Source of the DNA: UBA7236 sp044227505
Lineage (GTDB): Bacteria; Bacteroidota; Bacteroidia; Chitinophagales; BACL12
Direction of reading: 5' to 3'
Assembly: GCA_044227505.1 (NCBI GenBank)
Contig: JBGAWP010000057.1
Coordinates: 1 to 27,043 of the forward strand
DNA length: 27,043 nucleotides
Positions 1 to 8,118 of the stretch are shown piece after piece; position 1 is the stretch's first letter, and every line of letters starts with the position of its first letter. Made by a program: the position numbers and the translations under genes. Under the pieces are notes generated by a model, which was not told the DNA's origin, searched no databases, and was given only the letters and a program-made list of their open reading frames with translations.

Positions 1-157
1 AAATAGATTTCATTTATTTGATTTTTTTTCTAAAACTACGAATTACCGCCTATTTGAAAAATCCAATTAAAATTATAGCGATTACCAATACCGTTTGAAT
101 TCTAATAACCTATTTTATAGTTTAATTTATACCAATTAAAAAAACAAGAATAAATTA

Positions 158-548
158 TTAATCTGCTCCACATTCGGCTTTCTCCTCAAACTCTTCACAT
201 CAGCCTTTATCTTTTTTTCCTTTATCCTTTTTTCCCTCACAGCCTTTGGTGTTTTGGTCTTAATGCGTTTTTTAACCGGAGCGAGGGCTTTTATTATTAA
301 TTCATGCAGTTTCCCATCGCTTTATTCTTATTTCCTATTTGAGACCGGTCTTCATCACAAACAATACGAATAAATCCATCCTCGTGAATTCTGTTGGATT
401 GTTTTTGCAATAATATTTCTTTTTGCTCCGCAGTCAGAATTGGTTAGACGGAAATAGAAAATTATAGCTCTTCTTTCGCAGAAACCTTGTTTACTTTCTG
501 ACCTTCTTTGCCACTGTGGTGGACTAGCGCTTACTTTTGATCTCAAAC
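158..548 (-). pseudogene. Decayed copy of arfB (peptidyl-tRNA hydrolase, ribosome rescue)
   Basis: The minus strand aligns base by base with the intact arfB at 2209-2616, through the basic tail, the middle (LTAEQKEILLQK-like) and the GGQ region. It cannot be translated. The Tyr and Ser codons of the intact LYFSIS and SDSQ segments are TAA stops here, one base is missing in the AIEKLHEL segment so the frame shifts, and the catalytic GGQ has become EGQ (SGKEGQKVNK). The start region is too diverged to place an ATG. Homology stops at the gene's own limits; the flanks do not match. It is therefore an old paralogous duplicate that lost function, with the fic gene now between the two copies. Confidence 0.85.
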
Positions 549-565
549 CTTTAAAACCTGAATTT

Positions 566-644
566 ATTCTCCGCAAAAAATACGGCGATTAATTTGTATA
601 TGTGGAGAATACGCAGTATATTCACCGCATAATTAGCGGAGAAT
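566..644 (+). promoter_or_regulatory. Inverted repeats directly upstream of fic
   Basis: ATTCTCCGC at 566-574 is the exact reverse complement of GCGGAGAAT at 636-644, which runs into the fic start codon. Between them, TGTGGAGAATA (601-611) and the reverse complement of the TATTCACCGCA segment near 618-628 form an imperfect inner inverted repeat. A 7/8 match to the -7 box (TTAATTTG) lies at about 589-596. The arrangement would suit an autoregulatory operator or a hairpin hiding the start codon; which of these is inference. Confidence 0.4.
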
Positions 645-1752
645 GGCTGTTTATATACATCAATTACCGGATTGGCCGGCGTTTTACTGGAATAAGGGAC
701 TTATTTCCTCTATGGTAAATGAGATTCATGTTGATCAGGCAAGGCTTTTAGGTAAAATGGAGTCTTTGGGATTTAGATTAAGAGATGAATCTAATCTTCA
801 GATACTTACGCTTGATGTATTGAAGTCGAGTGAAATTGAAGGAGTATTATTTGAAAAGGATGAAGTGAGGTCTTCTGTGGCTAGAAAACTGGGATTGGAT
901 ATTGCCGGTTTGGTTCAATCGGATAGAAATGTGGATGGAGTGGTGGAAATGATGCTGGAGGCAACAAAGAATTTTATGGATGCTATTTCTAAAGAACGGT
1001 TATTTAAATGGCATTCCTGTTTATTTCAAGGTGTAATTAACGATAATAAAAAAATAGTAATTGGCGATTGGAGAAATAATGCCTTGCATGATCCCATGCA
1101 GGTTGTATCCGGGCCTTTTGAAAGAAGAGTAATTCATTTTCAGGCTCCCGGATCGCATTTAATAGAAAGTGAAATGGGGGCATTTATGTATTGGTTTAAT
1201 AACAACGATTCCACTGATCCTATTTTAAAAGCAGCAATAACACATTTATGGTTTATCACCATTCATCCTTTCGACGATGGAAATGGAAGAATTGCCAGAA
1301 CCTTAACTGATATGCAATTATGCCGCGCAGATAATAATGCTCAACGATTTTACAGCATGAGTGCACAGATACGTAAACAAAGAAAAAAATATTATGCTGT
1401 ATTAGAAAAAACCCAAAAGGGAGATCTGGATATAACAGAATGGCTGGTCTGGTTTTTAAATTGTTTATCAGAGGCTTTAAAACAAACACAAATTTTATTG
1501 TCAACTGTTTTTACTAAGTCAAAATTTTGGGATAATAATTCCGGCAAAATATTTAATGAGCGACAAATTCTCATGATAAATAAATTATTAGATGGTTTTA
1601 CAGGCAACTTAACCACTTCCAAATGGGCAACAATTACCAAATGTTCGCAGGATACTGCGCTGAGAGATATACAGGATCTGATGGGAAAAAAAATATTGAT
1701 GAAAGAAGAAGGTGGAGGGAGGAGTACGAGTTATAAAATAATGGAGGGATAG
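643..1752 (+). CDS. Fic-family protein AMPylase (DUF4172-type N-terminus, C-terminal winged helix)
   Basis: 369 residues. The Fic motif HPFDDGNGRIAR lies at residues 208-219 and matches HPFx(D/E)GNGRxxR, with catalytic His208. The inhibitory motif (S/T)xxxE(G/N) is present near the N-terminus as SSEIEG (residues 62-67), which places the protein in the class II Fic group that holds itself inactive through a Glu blocking ATP. The first ~45 residues resemble the DUF4172 leader common in Fic proteins of this type, and the last ~60 residues look like a winged-helix DNA-binding domain. Fic enzymes transfer AMP from ATP onto Ser, Thr or Tyr of target proteins; the target here is unknown. No separate antitoxin gene lies beside it, as expected when inhibition is built in. 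The gene sits between a dead and a live copy of arfB. Confidence 0.9.
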   Translation: MAVYIHQLPDWPAFYWNKGLISSMVNEIHVDQARLLGKMESLGFRLRDESNLQILTLDVLKSSEIEGVLFEKDEVRSSVARKLGLDIAGLVQSDRNVDGVVEMMLEATKNFMDAISKERLFKWHSCLFQGVINDNKKIVIGDWRNNALHDPMQVVSGPFERRVIHFQAPGSHLIESEMGAFMYWFNNNDSTDPILKAAITHLWFITIHPFDDGNGRIARTLTDMQLCRADNNAQRFYSMSAQIRKQRKKYYAVLEKTQKGDLDITEWLVWFLNCLSEALKQTQILLSTVFTKSKFWDNNSGKIFNERQILMINKLLDGFTGNLTTSKWATITKCSQDTALRDIQDLMGKKILMKEEGGGRSTSYKIMEG

Positions 1753-1866
1753 TCAAGAGTCAACAGTGGGCAGTGGGCAGTTTGTAACATTGGAGATCGT
1801 TACTCCGAATTATATTCTTATTAAAATTTGAAACTGAAACTATAGCTCGCCTGTGGGGTTGGGGGA
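1752..1866 (+). repeat. Heptad array plus ~105-bp dispersed repeat, copy 1
   Basis: Five in-phase 7-bp units start at the last base of the fic stop codon: GTCAAGA (1752), GTCAACA (1759), GTGGGCA (1766 and 1773), GTTTGTA (1780). They lead into a ~105-bp element that recurs at 1907-2022 and 15348-15450, with shared landmarks AACATTG, CTCCGAATTA, AAACTGAAACTATAG-like and a G-rich end. Confidence 0.8.
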
Positions 1867-1871
1867 AGGTG

Positions 1872-2022
1872 GTCAAGAGTCAATGGTCAAGAGTCAAGAG
1901 TCCACAGTCAACAGTGGGCAGTGGGCAGTGGGCAGTTTGACGCCATCGAGATTTTCCTTCGAAATATATTCTTAGAAAAATTTGAAACTGAAACTATAGT
2001 TCACTTATGGCATTGGGGGTCT
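1872..2022 (+). repeat. Ten-unit heptad array plus dispersed repeat, copy 2
   Basis: Ten 7-bp units run without a phase break from 1872 to 1941. Every unit begins with GT, and the unit changes from GTCAAGA through GTCCACA to GTGGGCA and GTTTGAC. The downstream part matches copy 1 (AAATTTGAAACTGAAACTAT and a G-rich end) and contains GAGATTTTCCTTCGAA, related to the core of the four-copy repeat at 15.6-16.0 kb. Bases 2023-2208 hold nothing else I can identify. Confidence 0.8.
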
Positions 2023-2208
2023 ATCTTTTCCAAAAAATCTTCATAATATTTAGCTCACTCCATTCAAAAAAGATTGACAAATCAAGAATTTCTAACAATT
2101 TTTAAAATTTTTTCTGACAATAAAAGACTCCAAAAGAAAGGGTATGCATGGCAACGCAACCTCAAGGGTTCAGTTATAACCATAACCGTAAAAAGGCGGG
2201 AAAAACCC

Positions 2209-2616
2209 CTACTCCACATCAGGCTTCCTCCTCAAACTCTTTACGTCGCCCTTTATTTTTTTCTCCTTTATCCTCTTTTCCTTCACGGCCTTTGGAGTTT
2301 TGGTTTTAATGCGTTTTTTAACCGGGGTTAGGGCTTTAATTATTAATTCATGCAGTTTTTCTATCGCTTTATTCTTATTTCTTAATTGAGACCTATCTTC
2401 ATCACATACAATGCGAATAAATCCATCTTCGGGTATTCTGTTGGATAATTTTTGCAATAATATTTCTTTTTGCTCGGCAGTCAGAATTTGAGAATCGGAA
2501 ATGGAAAAATATAATTCCACTTTCGATGAAACCTTGTTGACGTTTTGTCCACCTTTGCCGCCGCTGCGGACTGCTTTGAAGGAGCATTCGGGGGAAAGGT
2601 CAAACGAAGTTTTCAT
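2209..2616 (-). CDS. arfB: Alternative ribosome-rescue factor ArfB (YaeJ/ICT1 family peptidyl-tRNA hydrolase)
   Basis: 135 residues, close to the usual ~140. The catalytic GGQ is at residues 22-24 within SGGKGGQNVNKVSSKVEL, the class I release-factor-type active-site loop. The C-terminal ~40 residues are extremely Lys/Arg-rich (KKRIKTKTPKAVKEKRIKEK), the tail that in this family enters the empty mRNA channel of stalled ribosomes. The protein hydrolyses peptidyl-tRNA on non-stop ribosomes without needing a stop codon. The size and the lack of the longer release-factor domains favour ArfB over RF1/RF2. A decayed paralogue lies at 158-548. Confidence 0.92.
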   Translation of the reverse strand: MKTSFDLSPECSFKAVRSGGKGGQNVNKVSSKVELYFSISDSQILTAEQKEILLQKLSNRIPEDGFIRIVCDEDRSQLRNKNKAIEKLHELIIKALTPVKKRIKTKTPKAVKEKRIKEKKIKGDVKSLRRKPDVE

Positions 2617-2628
2617 AACGAGCGGTGG

Positions 2629-2987
2629 GTATTTGTTAATTTGTTAATTGTCAATTTGTTAATTTAAACACGCCAAAATGAATTTAGTTACACTTAATAA
2701 TTTATGATCCTATTAAAACTCTAGTATTTTCAATTTGTTAATTTTCAATTTGGTAATTGAATTTACGCCAAAATGATTTTATTTATTCTTGATAATTTAA
2801 GTTACTATTAAAACTTGATGTATTCTCAACCGAAGCCTAATTTTCAAAATGAAGGGATTCGTAAACGATAATGCTACTTTAATTTTTAGGGAATTGAACT
2901 AGCATCCTCCTGTCTATCAATTACAAAATTGAAAATTAACAAATTACCAAATACTATCATTGAAAATTAATAAATTACCAAATGTCT
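2629..2987. repeat. AT-rich intergenic repeats between arfB and marR
   Basis: Units of ATTTGTTA and ATTGTCA (8 and 7 bp) repeat at 2631-2661. A ~95-bp direct repeat follows (copies near 2651-2738 and 2745-2830, both containing CGCCAAAATGA and CTATTAAAACT). At 2925-2985 the TTTGGTAATTTGTTAATTTTC-like array recurs in inverted orientation as AAATTAACAAATTACCAAAT and ends at the marR stop codon. No gene was found in this gap. Confidence 0.65.
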
Positions 2988-3437
2988 TCAACCTCTCATT
3001 TTATCCAATAAATCACTCAACATCACCGCTTCCTTTTTATCAAGTTTGTTCAGATCGTGTTCGAAGGTTTTGATGTCTTCGTCTATTTCTTTTAATAATT
3101 TAATTCCTTTTTTGGATAACAATACATCAACCTGGCGGGCATCGGTTTTGCATTTTTTGCGTTCTACTAAACCTTTTAGGGCAAGTTTATCCACTAGTCG
3201 GGAGGCATTGCTCATTTTATCGAGCATGCGTTCTATTAACAGATTTACACTGGCTGGTTTTGGGTATTGTCCGCGCAATATCCTCAAAATATTATATTGC
3301 TGTGGCGAAAGGTCGTAATTTCTGAAAAACTGAATTTGTCTTATACTTAACCAACTGTTGGTGAACATCAGATTCACCATAAGTTTGTGATACTCGTCGT
3401 CAAATTTCGTCTGTTTGATCTCATTCTCCAGATTCAT
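2988..3437 (-). CDS. MarR-family transcriptional regulator
   Basis: 149 residues, typical for MarR. Helices at the N-terminus are followed by a winged helix-turn-helix at about residues 45-115 (LSPQQYNILRILRG, the recognition-helix region RMLDKMSNASRLVDKLALKGLVERKKC, and the wing KTDARQVDVLLSKKGIKLL), then a C-terminal dimerisation helix. MarR proteins are dimeric and usually repress nearby genes until a ligand or oxidant binds. No divergent partner gene is present, so the target is unknown. The gene is read from the gap at 3438-3523, just after the terminator of the upstream FG-GAP gene. Confidence 0.9.
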   Translation of the reverse strand: MNLENEIKQTKFDDEYHKLMVNLMFTNSWLSIRQIQFFRNYDLSPQQYNILRILRGQYPKPASVNLLIERMLDKMSNASRLVDKLALKGLVERKKCKTDARQVDVLLSKKGIKLLKEIDEDIKTFEHDLNKLDKKEAVMLSDLLDKMRG

Positions 3438-3474
3438 GGTCGCTTAATTTGGTGTGAATATAGAAATATCCCCG

Positions 3475-3505
3475 AAAAAGAAAAACCGGCGTTAAGTTGC
3501 CGGTT
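3475..3505 (-). terminator. Rho-independent terminator after the FG-GAP/T9SS gene
   Basis: On the minus strand, AACCGGC (3505-3499) pairs with GCCGGTT (3490-3484) around an 8-base loop, followed by a T-rich tract (TTTTTCTTTTT). It lies ~18 bases after the stop codon at 3524 and before marR. Confidence 0.85.
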
Positions 3506-3523
3506 CTATAATTCTGGAAATAT

Positions 3524-4402
3524 TTACTGCTTTATAAATTGTTTTGTTGTTTTATTGCCGTTGCTTTCCACTAAAATAAAATAACTGCCTTTCGCTAATT
3601 CCTTTACTTCATTTACCACCACAACAGTATTTGCTTCATTTACCTGATATTGTTTGTTCAGCAAAATGGAGCCCTTAATATCAAAAATTCTGATGGAGGT
3701 AAGCCCTGTTGCAGACCCTAAGGATACAGACACCTGACTGTTTGCCAGTGTTGGAAATATACTGATATCGGTTAATTCCCCTTCACGATGTGTAGGTGTA
3801 ACAAAATCGAGCATAACTGACCTGTCGGTCCAACCACCATCGCATTTTGCCTGCACATATCCGATATAATGTGCGCCCGGAACCAGTCCTCCAACTATCA
3901 CCACAGAATCTTGCGTTGGCACTGTGTATTGCATTCCAACAACATCCACTCGTTTGAGATATAACCTGTATTTATGTGCCCCATAAAGCCATGACCAACC
4001 TATGGTTACAGAATTTGGTGTAATAAAATAAATGGAAGGATGTTGAGGGGGATCACATTGTTGTGGTTGTCCGTAAAACGCATATACAATACCTTCCCTT
4101 CCCAGATCACCGGTATATTCATCCCCTGAAACAACGATATCATCATAACCATCTCCATTTATATCTCCTGCATTACACAAATTTGTTCCTACAACAGCAT
4201 TGCTATCGGGACCTTTAAATGTCCAGGTTGGAACACGCTGAGGGCCTTTGGGACCACCCAAATATAATTCCGCCTTACCTGCATTCGGAAGATCGCCGTT
4301 GTCGTAGTATTTAGATCCAACCAACAGATCACCATATCCGTCGTGATTAATATCTCCACCTTCATTTACATTAAAGGCAAAACGTTCATCGTACTGTCCC
4401 AA
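3524..4402 (-). CDS. C-terminal part of a frameshifted FG-GAP repeat protein with T9SS sorting domain
   Basis: This fragment continues the protein encoded at 4366-5445 in another frame. It carries the last two FG-GAP blades (GGDINHDGYGDLLVGS and AGDINGDGYDDIVVSG, each with a DxDxDG-type calcium loop), then a fibronectin III-like region at about residues 108-205, then a C-terminal type A T9SS sorting domain at about 212-292 (ISIFPTLANSQVSVSL, IRIFDIKGS, LAKGSYFILVE, TKQFIKQ). The sorting domain directs export through the type IX system and is cut off at the cell surface. The only start available in this frame is a weak TTG inside the preceding blade, so it is unlikely to be a separate gene. 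Confidence 0.8.
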   Translation of the reverse strand: MGQYDERFAFNVNEGGDINHDGYGDLLVGSKYYDNGDLPNAGKAELYLGGPKGPQRVPTWTFKGPDSNAVVGTNLCNAGDINGDGYDDIVVSGDEYTGDLGREGIVYAFYGQPQQCDPPQHPSIYFITPNSVTIGWSWLYGAHKYRLYLKRVDVVGMQYTVPTQDSVVIVGGLVPGAHYIGYVQAKCDGGWTDRSVMLDFVTPTHREGELTDISIFPTLANSQVSVSLGSATGLTSIRIFDIKGSILLNKQYQVNEANTVVVVNEVKELAKGSYFILVESNGNKTTKQFIKQ

Positions 4403-5445
4403 CCAATATCGTCAGTAAGTCCGTCGGAACCACCATAATATACATTCAATCTTCCCGATTGATAAATTCCATTGGCATCAAAACGCGGAGAACCTACCAC
4501 AACATCATCATATCCATCCCCATTCAAATCGCCTGCCGTTGATTGATTGATCGCAAAAAACGAGGTATCCATTGCACCGCCTACTGCCATAAATTCGAGG
4601 TCTTCATCCACCCCTGTATCATCGCCTCTGAAAACACAGATCATACCGTCACCGATCAGAAAAATATATCCACCGATACTGATATCCATATATCCATCGC
4701 CGTTGACATCTCCTGCTTTATCCAACGATACACCGATATTGGCATCAGTTGTAAGCCCTATCTCCACAAAATTTTCCGTTTCAGCGGGACCATCAGGAGT
4801 GCCTAAAAACACCCAAGCCTTACCTGCCTTATTTCCGAGATCACCTAAACCCTCATCATCATCCCAACCATGTGCGCCAACCATGATATCATCAAATCCA
4901 TCCTTATTAATATCTCCAACCATGGCAAGTGCTTCACCGAGTTTTGCACCTTTTCTATTACTTACCATACTCCATGATGCAACGGTATCAGGGCCGCCGG
5001 GACCTCCTTTATAAAAATACACCTTCCCTTCATTTACTTTGGTATTTTTAAACTGGTGAGCACCAATGAGCACATCAGCATAACCATCCCCATTCACATC
5101 ACCTCTAATGGAAACGCATCTTCCTAACCCGCTACTATCGTGTTCTCCGTATTTCACCCAACCCGCCGTATCAGCTAATCCTGCAGCAGAACCAAAAAAG
5201 ATAAACACGGCACCTTCCCCTGCAAATGCATGGGTATATTCAGGAGCGCCGACTATTACATCATCATAACCATCTCCATTCACATCTCCCCCGCCATCAA
5301 CCCAAAAACCAAATTCTGAATTCGCATTATCACCCTCTTTCGACCAGCTGAATTCTTCTCCAACCGGTGGAATAATTAACCCTGTAAAAAGGATAGTGGC
5401 AGATATAGAAAGAATTGCCTTGGTATAATTAAATCTCATCCACAT
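4366..5445 (-). CDS. N-terminal part of a frameshifted secreted FG-GAP (integrin-like) repeat protein
   Basis: The ATG at 5445 (MWMRFNYTK) or 5439 gives a short basic N-terminus and a hydrophobic signal segment (AILSISATILFTGLIIPP). Five FG-GAP repeats follow, each with a calcium-binding loop: GGDVNGDGYDDVIVGAP, RGDVNGDGYADVLIGAH, VGDINKDGFDDIMVGAH, AGDVNGDGYMDISIGG and AGDLNGDGYDDVVVGSP. The frame then ends shortly after GLTDDIGWDSTMN with an unrelated tail. The missing two blades and the sorting domain lie in the next frame at 3524-4402. One extra base near 4384-4387 would restore a ~640-residue protein with seven blades, the normal number for this propeller. The role would be a surface-exposed or secreted beta-propeller of unknown ligand. 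Confidence 0.85.
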   Translation of the reverse strand: MWMRFNYTKAILSISATILFTGLIIPPVGEEFSWSKEGDNANSEFGFWVDGGGDVNGDGYDDVIVGAPEYTHAFAGEGAVFIFFGSAAGLADTAGWVKYGEHDSSGLGRCVSIRGDVNGDGYADVLIGAHQFKNTKVNEGKVYFYKGGPGGPDTVASWSMVSNRKGAKLGEALAMVGDINKDGFDDIMVGAHGWDDDEGLGDLGNKAGKAWVFLGTPDGPAETENFVEIGLTTDANIGVSLDKAGDVNGDGYMDISIGGYIFLIGDGMICVFRGDDTGVDEDLEFMAVGGAMDTSFFAINQSTAGDLNGDGYDDVVVGSPRFDANGIYQSGRLNVYYGGSDGLTDDIGWDSTMNVLPLM

Positions 5446-5533
5446 TTCGTTTAGTTTATAAAGGTAAAACAAAAGTTAGTTACTGTTGTAATGATTTATA
5501 TCAATTTATCAACGAAAACTACCTCAAGTGCAA

Positions 5534-7948
5534 TTAAAACACTATTGATAATTGTAACACCCAATTTCTTCCAGCCTGTGGATAATACCCAACCATCTGA
5601 TTTTCAACATTATCGGTGATGTACCGATATATCCAGGCATTACTCTCATATTCCTGATTCAAAACATTTTGCGTGATAAAAGAAATGTATAATTCATTTA
5701 TGGAAACGCATTTTATGGCATAACTCAATTTAATATCGTTAAGCAAATAAGGATCTATAACACGTTCATTATTTTCTGTGTTATCCGCAAATTGTTTTCC
5801 CACAAATTTACTTATCAATGCAATATCAAGATGTTGCTCCGATCTCTTTTTTTCATTTTGTTTCTGTAACAATATGTAATTTAAATTACTGTAAGCTATT
5901 ACAGAAGGAGAAAATGCAATTTGTGTTCCTTCATATTCAAACGGTTTCTGCGAACCATCATCCCAATTATCAACATATTCGGTGTAGGAATTAATTATAT
6001 TCTTGCTTAAGGAAGTATTTGCATTCCAGCTGAGTTTATTAAAAAATAATTTACTCCATGCAACTTCAATTCCGGTTCTGTAACTTTCAGGAACATTTGT
6101 TCTGGTATATGCACCCACATCATTTATTTGTCCGGTGAGAATTAACTGATCGCGATAATACATATAATAAAAATTTGCCATTAATTGCCAACCTTTAAAT
6201 TGTAATCGCTCACCCAATTCGGCATTGTATAAAATTTCAGGTGATGGTCTGCTTAATGGGGATGATTCCACAAAATCATCTCTGTTAGGTTCCTTTCCGG
6301 ATTTTCCAAAATAAATATAAGCATTAGCATTTTTGTGGTGCAACCAGGTAATTCCCATTTTAGGATTAAAAAACAGCAGATCAACATTTTGCTGTACTGA
6401 ATTTCCATATTGATCAGCACCAAGAAAAGCATAATTTACCTGCCGAACCTGAACATCTGCAAAAAACTTAAATCGCTGAATATCCGCAGTTAATTGTGCA
6501 AATATATTTCCGTCTTTTTTTGTTGCATCATTATCATACCAGGAATAATCATAACCAAACGGAGATGCGTATTCTGCCCAGATTATTTTGCCGAAATGAT
6601 TTCCATTCAGATAATAATATGCAGCACCGGTATTCAGGTGAACCTGTTCATTAAATTCTTTGGAGTATTGCAAATATGCGCCGAGATAATCGTTATCCAA
6701 CCATTTTTGCGTTATCATATCGGTTGCAAAAACCGTATCTGTATTTAATACAAAAGGTGAGGCTCCGTAATCTTCAAAACTTTGTTCTTCTTCCAACTGC
6801 TCGTAATATCCCGAACCCTTTGTATAATTAAATGTAAGATCGATCTTAGAATAATAATTCAGATAAAAATGATGATGCCATTGATAATGTGTTTGCACAT
6901 AATTATCCGTTTGATCTTTGTAGGTATAAGGATTATAGGTTCTGTTGGTATCCAGTATTTCCGCAGGAACACCTCCCCATGATTGATAGGTATGTTCTTC
7001 CCCCGAAAATACATTTAATTCAGATGCATATTTTTCGGATGCAAATGCGGTTGTTATAAAAAAGGAAGCGAGATCTGCATGTGAACGATCAATAAATCCA
7101 TCTGCATCAACTTTAGAGGCGCGACCTTCAAAATACCAATGCTCTTTTATTTTTCCGGTACCGAAAGCTGCGGAAGTTTTTAATAAATTAAATGAACCTA
7201 CCGACGTATTTAATTTTGCATAGGGTTTAACCTCTAATTTATTTGTAAATATATTTATGGAAGCCCCTAAGGAACTGATACCATAAGTGGAAGTTCCAAC
7301 GCCGCGTTGAATTTGAATATCATCCACACTGCTTGCAAAATCAGGAAGATCAACCCAATATGTTTGCTGACTTTCGGCATCATTATAAGGCACTCCATTG
7401 ATGGAAATATTTACTCGCGTAGCATCTGAACCTCGAATTCTTATTCCGGTATATCCCACACCATTTCCGGCATCAGAAGTTACCACTGCTGATGGAGTTG
7501 ATTCCAAAAGAAAAGGCATATCTTCTCCAAAATTATTTTTATTTAATTCAATTCCTGAAATATTTGTGATAGTTACGGGAGAAGTATTTTCCACGCGTGA
7601 AGCTGTAATGGTAACTGTTTGAAAAAGATTATTAATTGGTTCCATGTACAGCGTGATATTACAAAATGCCGGATTAACACCGGTGCATTGATATTTCATA
7701 CCGGAATCCACTTTCTGAAATGCGAGGTGTTTTAAAATAATATCGAAATCTAAATTTTTAGTTACGATATTAAAATCGCCCATTTCACCTGTAAATATCA
7801 TGGTATCTGACTTAGAAAAAAATACCGCAACATTGGGTATGGGATTGTTAGTGGTAACATCAACAACAGTTCCGGAAATATGTGTTTGTGCGAAATTATT
7901 TCCGATAAAAAAAATGAAAACGAAAAACAATAAAAGTCCACGTTGCAT
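5534..7948 (-). CDS. TonB-dependent outer-membrane receptor, TPP-riboswitch controlled (probable thiamine uptake)
   Basis: 804 residues. It has a signal peptide (MQRGLLLFFVFIFFIGNNFAQ; cleavage after ~21) and a carboxypeptidase-regulatory-like domain at about 22-110 (ISGTVVDVTTNNPIPNVAVF). A plug domain covers about 120-245 (GVGYTGIRIRGSDATRVNIS, NGVPYNDAE, IQIQRGVGTSTYG), and a long 22-strand-type barrel ends in the aromatic terminus LQLSIVF. Such receptors import substrates across the outer membrane using TonB energy. The substrate cannot be read from the protein, but a TPP riboswitch sits between its promoter and start codon, so thiamine or a precursor is the best inference. No SusD partner gene is adjacent, which also favours a vitamin over a glycan. 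Confidence 0.9.
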   Translation of the reverse strand: MQRGLLLFFVFIFFIGNNFAQTHISGTVVDVTTNNPIPNVAVFFSKSDTMIFTGEMGDFNIVTKNLDFDIILKHLAFQKVDSGMKYQCTGVNPAFCNITLYMEPINNLFQTVTITASRVENTSPVTITNISGIELNKNNFGEDMPFLLESTPSAVVTSDAGNGVGYTGIRIRGSDATRVNISINGVPYNDAESQQTYWVDLPDFASSVDDIQIQRGVGTSTYGISSLGASINIFTNKLEVKPYAKLNTSVGSFNLLKTSAAFGTGKIKEHWYFEGRASKVDADGFIDRSHADLASFFITTAFASEKYASELNVFSGEEHTYQSWGGVPAEILDTNRTYNPYTYKDQTDNYVQTHYQWHHHFYLNYYSKIDLTFNYTKGSGYYEQLEEEQSFEDYGASPFVLNTDTVFATDMITQKWLDNDYLGAYLQYSKEFNEQVHLNTGAAYYYLNGNHFGKIIWAEYASPFGYDYSWYDNDATKKDGNIFAQLTADIQRFKFFADVQVRQVNYAFLGADQYGNSVQQNVDLLFFNPKMGITWLHHKNANAYIYFGKSGKEPNRDDFVESSPLSRPSPEILYNAELGERLQFKGWQLMANFYYMYYRDQLILTGQINDVGAYTRTNVPESYRTGIEVAWSKLFFNKLSWNANTSLSKNIINSYTEYVDNWDDGSQKPFEYEGTQIAFSPSVIAYSNLNYILLQKQNEKKRSEQHLDIALISKFVGKQFADNTENNERVIDPYLLNDIKLSYAIKCVSINELYISFITQNVLNQEYESNAWIYRYITDNVENQMVGYYPQAGRNWVLQLSIVF

Positions 7949-8014
7949 AAAAAATTATTTATAAAATAAATTCCTGCAAATGGAGCCTCTGCGAAAGGAA
8001 GAAAATTGTTGATC

Positions 8015-8097
8015 CTCTATCCCTACCCGGAATTACCCGGTCAGGTTCGATGGGTTTGATCTCAGTCGTCAACCGAAGCCGACAACACCCCATGAGA
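8015..8097 (-). promoter_or_regulatory. TPP (thiamine pyrophosphate) riboswitch, THI element
   Basis: Read on the minus strand, all conserved THI-box segments occur in order: GGGGTG (8091-8086), CTGAGA (8065-8060), ACCC, GAACCTGA (8048-8041), GGGTAA and GTAGGGA (8026-8020). The element ends ~65 bases before the receptor's ATG at 7948. A ligand-bound TPP riboswitch normally lowers expression of the gene that follows; here that gene is only the TonB-dependent receptor. No clear terminator hairpin follows it, so control may be at translation. Confidence 0.95.
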
Positions 8098-8102
8098 TGG
8101 TG

Positions 8103-8110
8103 CAAAATTA
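8103..8110 (-). promoter_or_regulatory. -7 promoter box for the riboswitch/receptor transcript
   Basis: TAATTTTG on the minus strand exactly matches the Bacteroidetes -7 consensus TAnnTTTG. Transcription would start around 8096-8100, right at the 5' end of the riboswitch and just past the stop of the NadR-like gene (8119). This gives the receptor its own transcript. Confidence 0.65.
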
Positions 8111-8118
8111 ATATAATT

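Noticed and set aside
643..1752. Fic gene as a two-gene toxin-antitoxin system
   Set aside because: The inhibitory motif lies in the same protein, and no small antitoxin frame precedes or follows it.
2074..2331. Open frame of 85 codons on the plus strand
   Set aside because: It starts in repeat-poor intergenic DNA and runs antisense through arfB, whose GGQ motif and basic tail identify the real gene.
4547..5014. Plus-strand open frame of 155 codons
   Set aside because: It is the antisense shadow of the FG-GAP repeats, whose periodic GDxNGDG composition leaves long frames open on the other strand.
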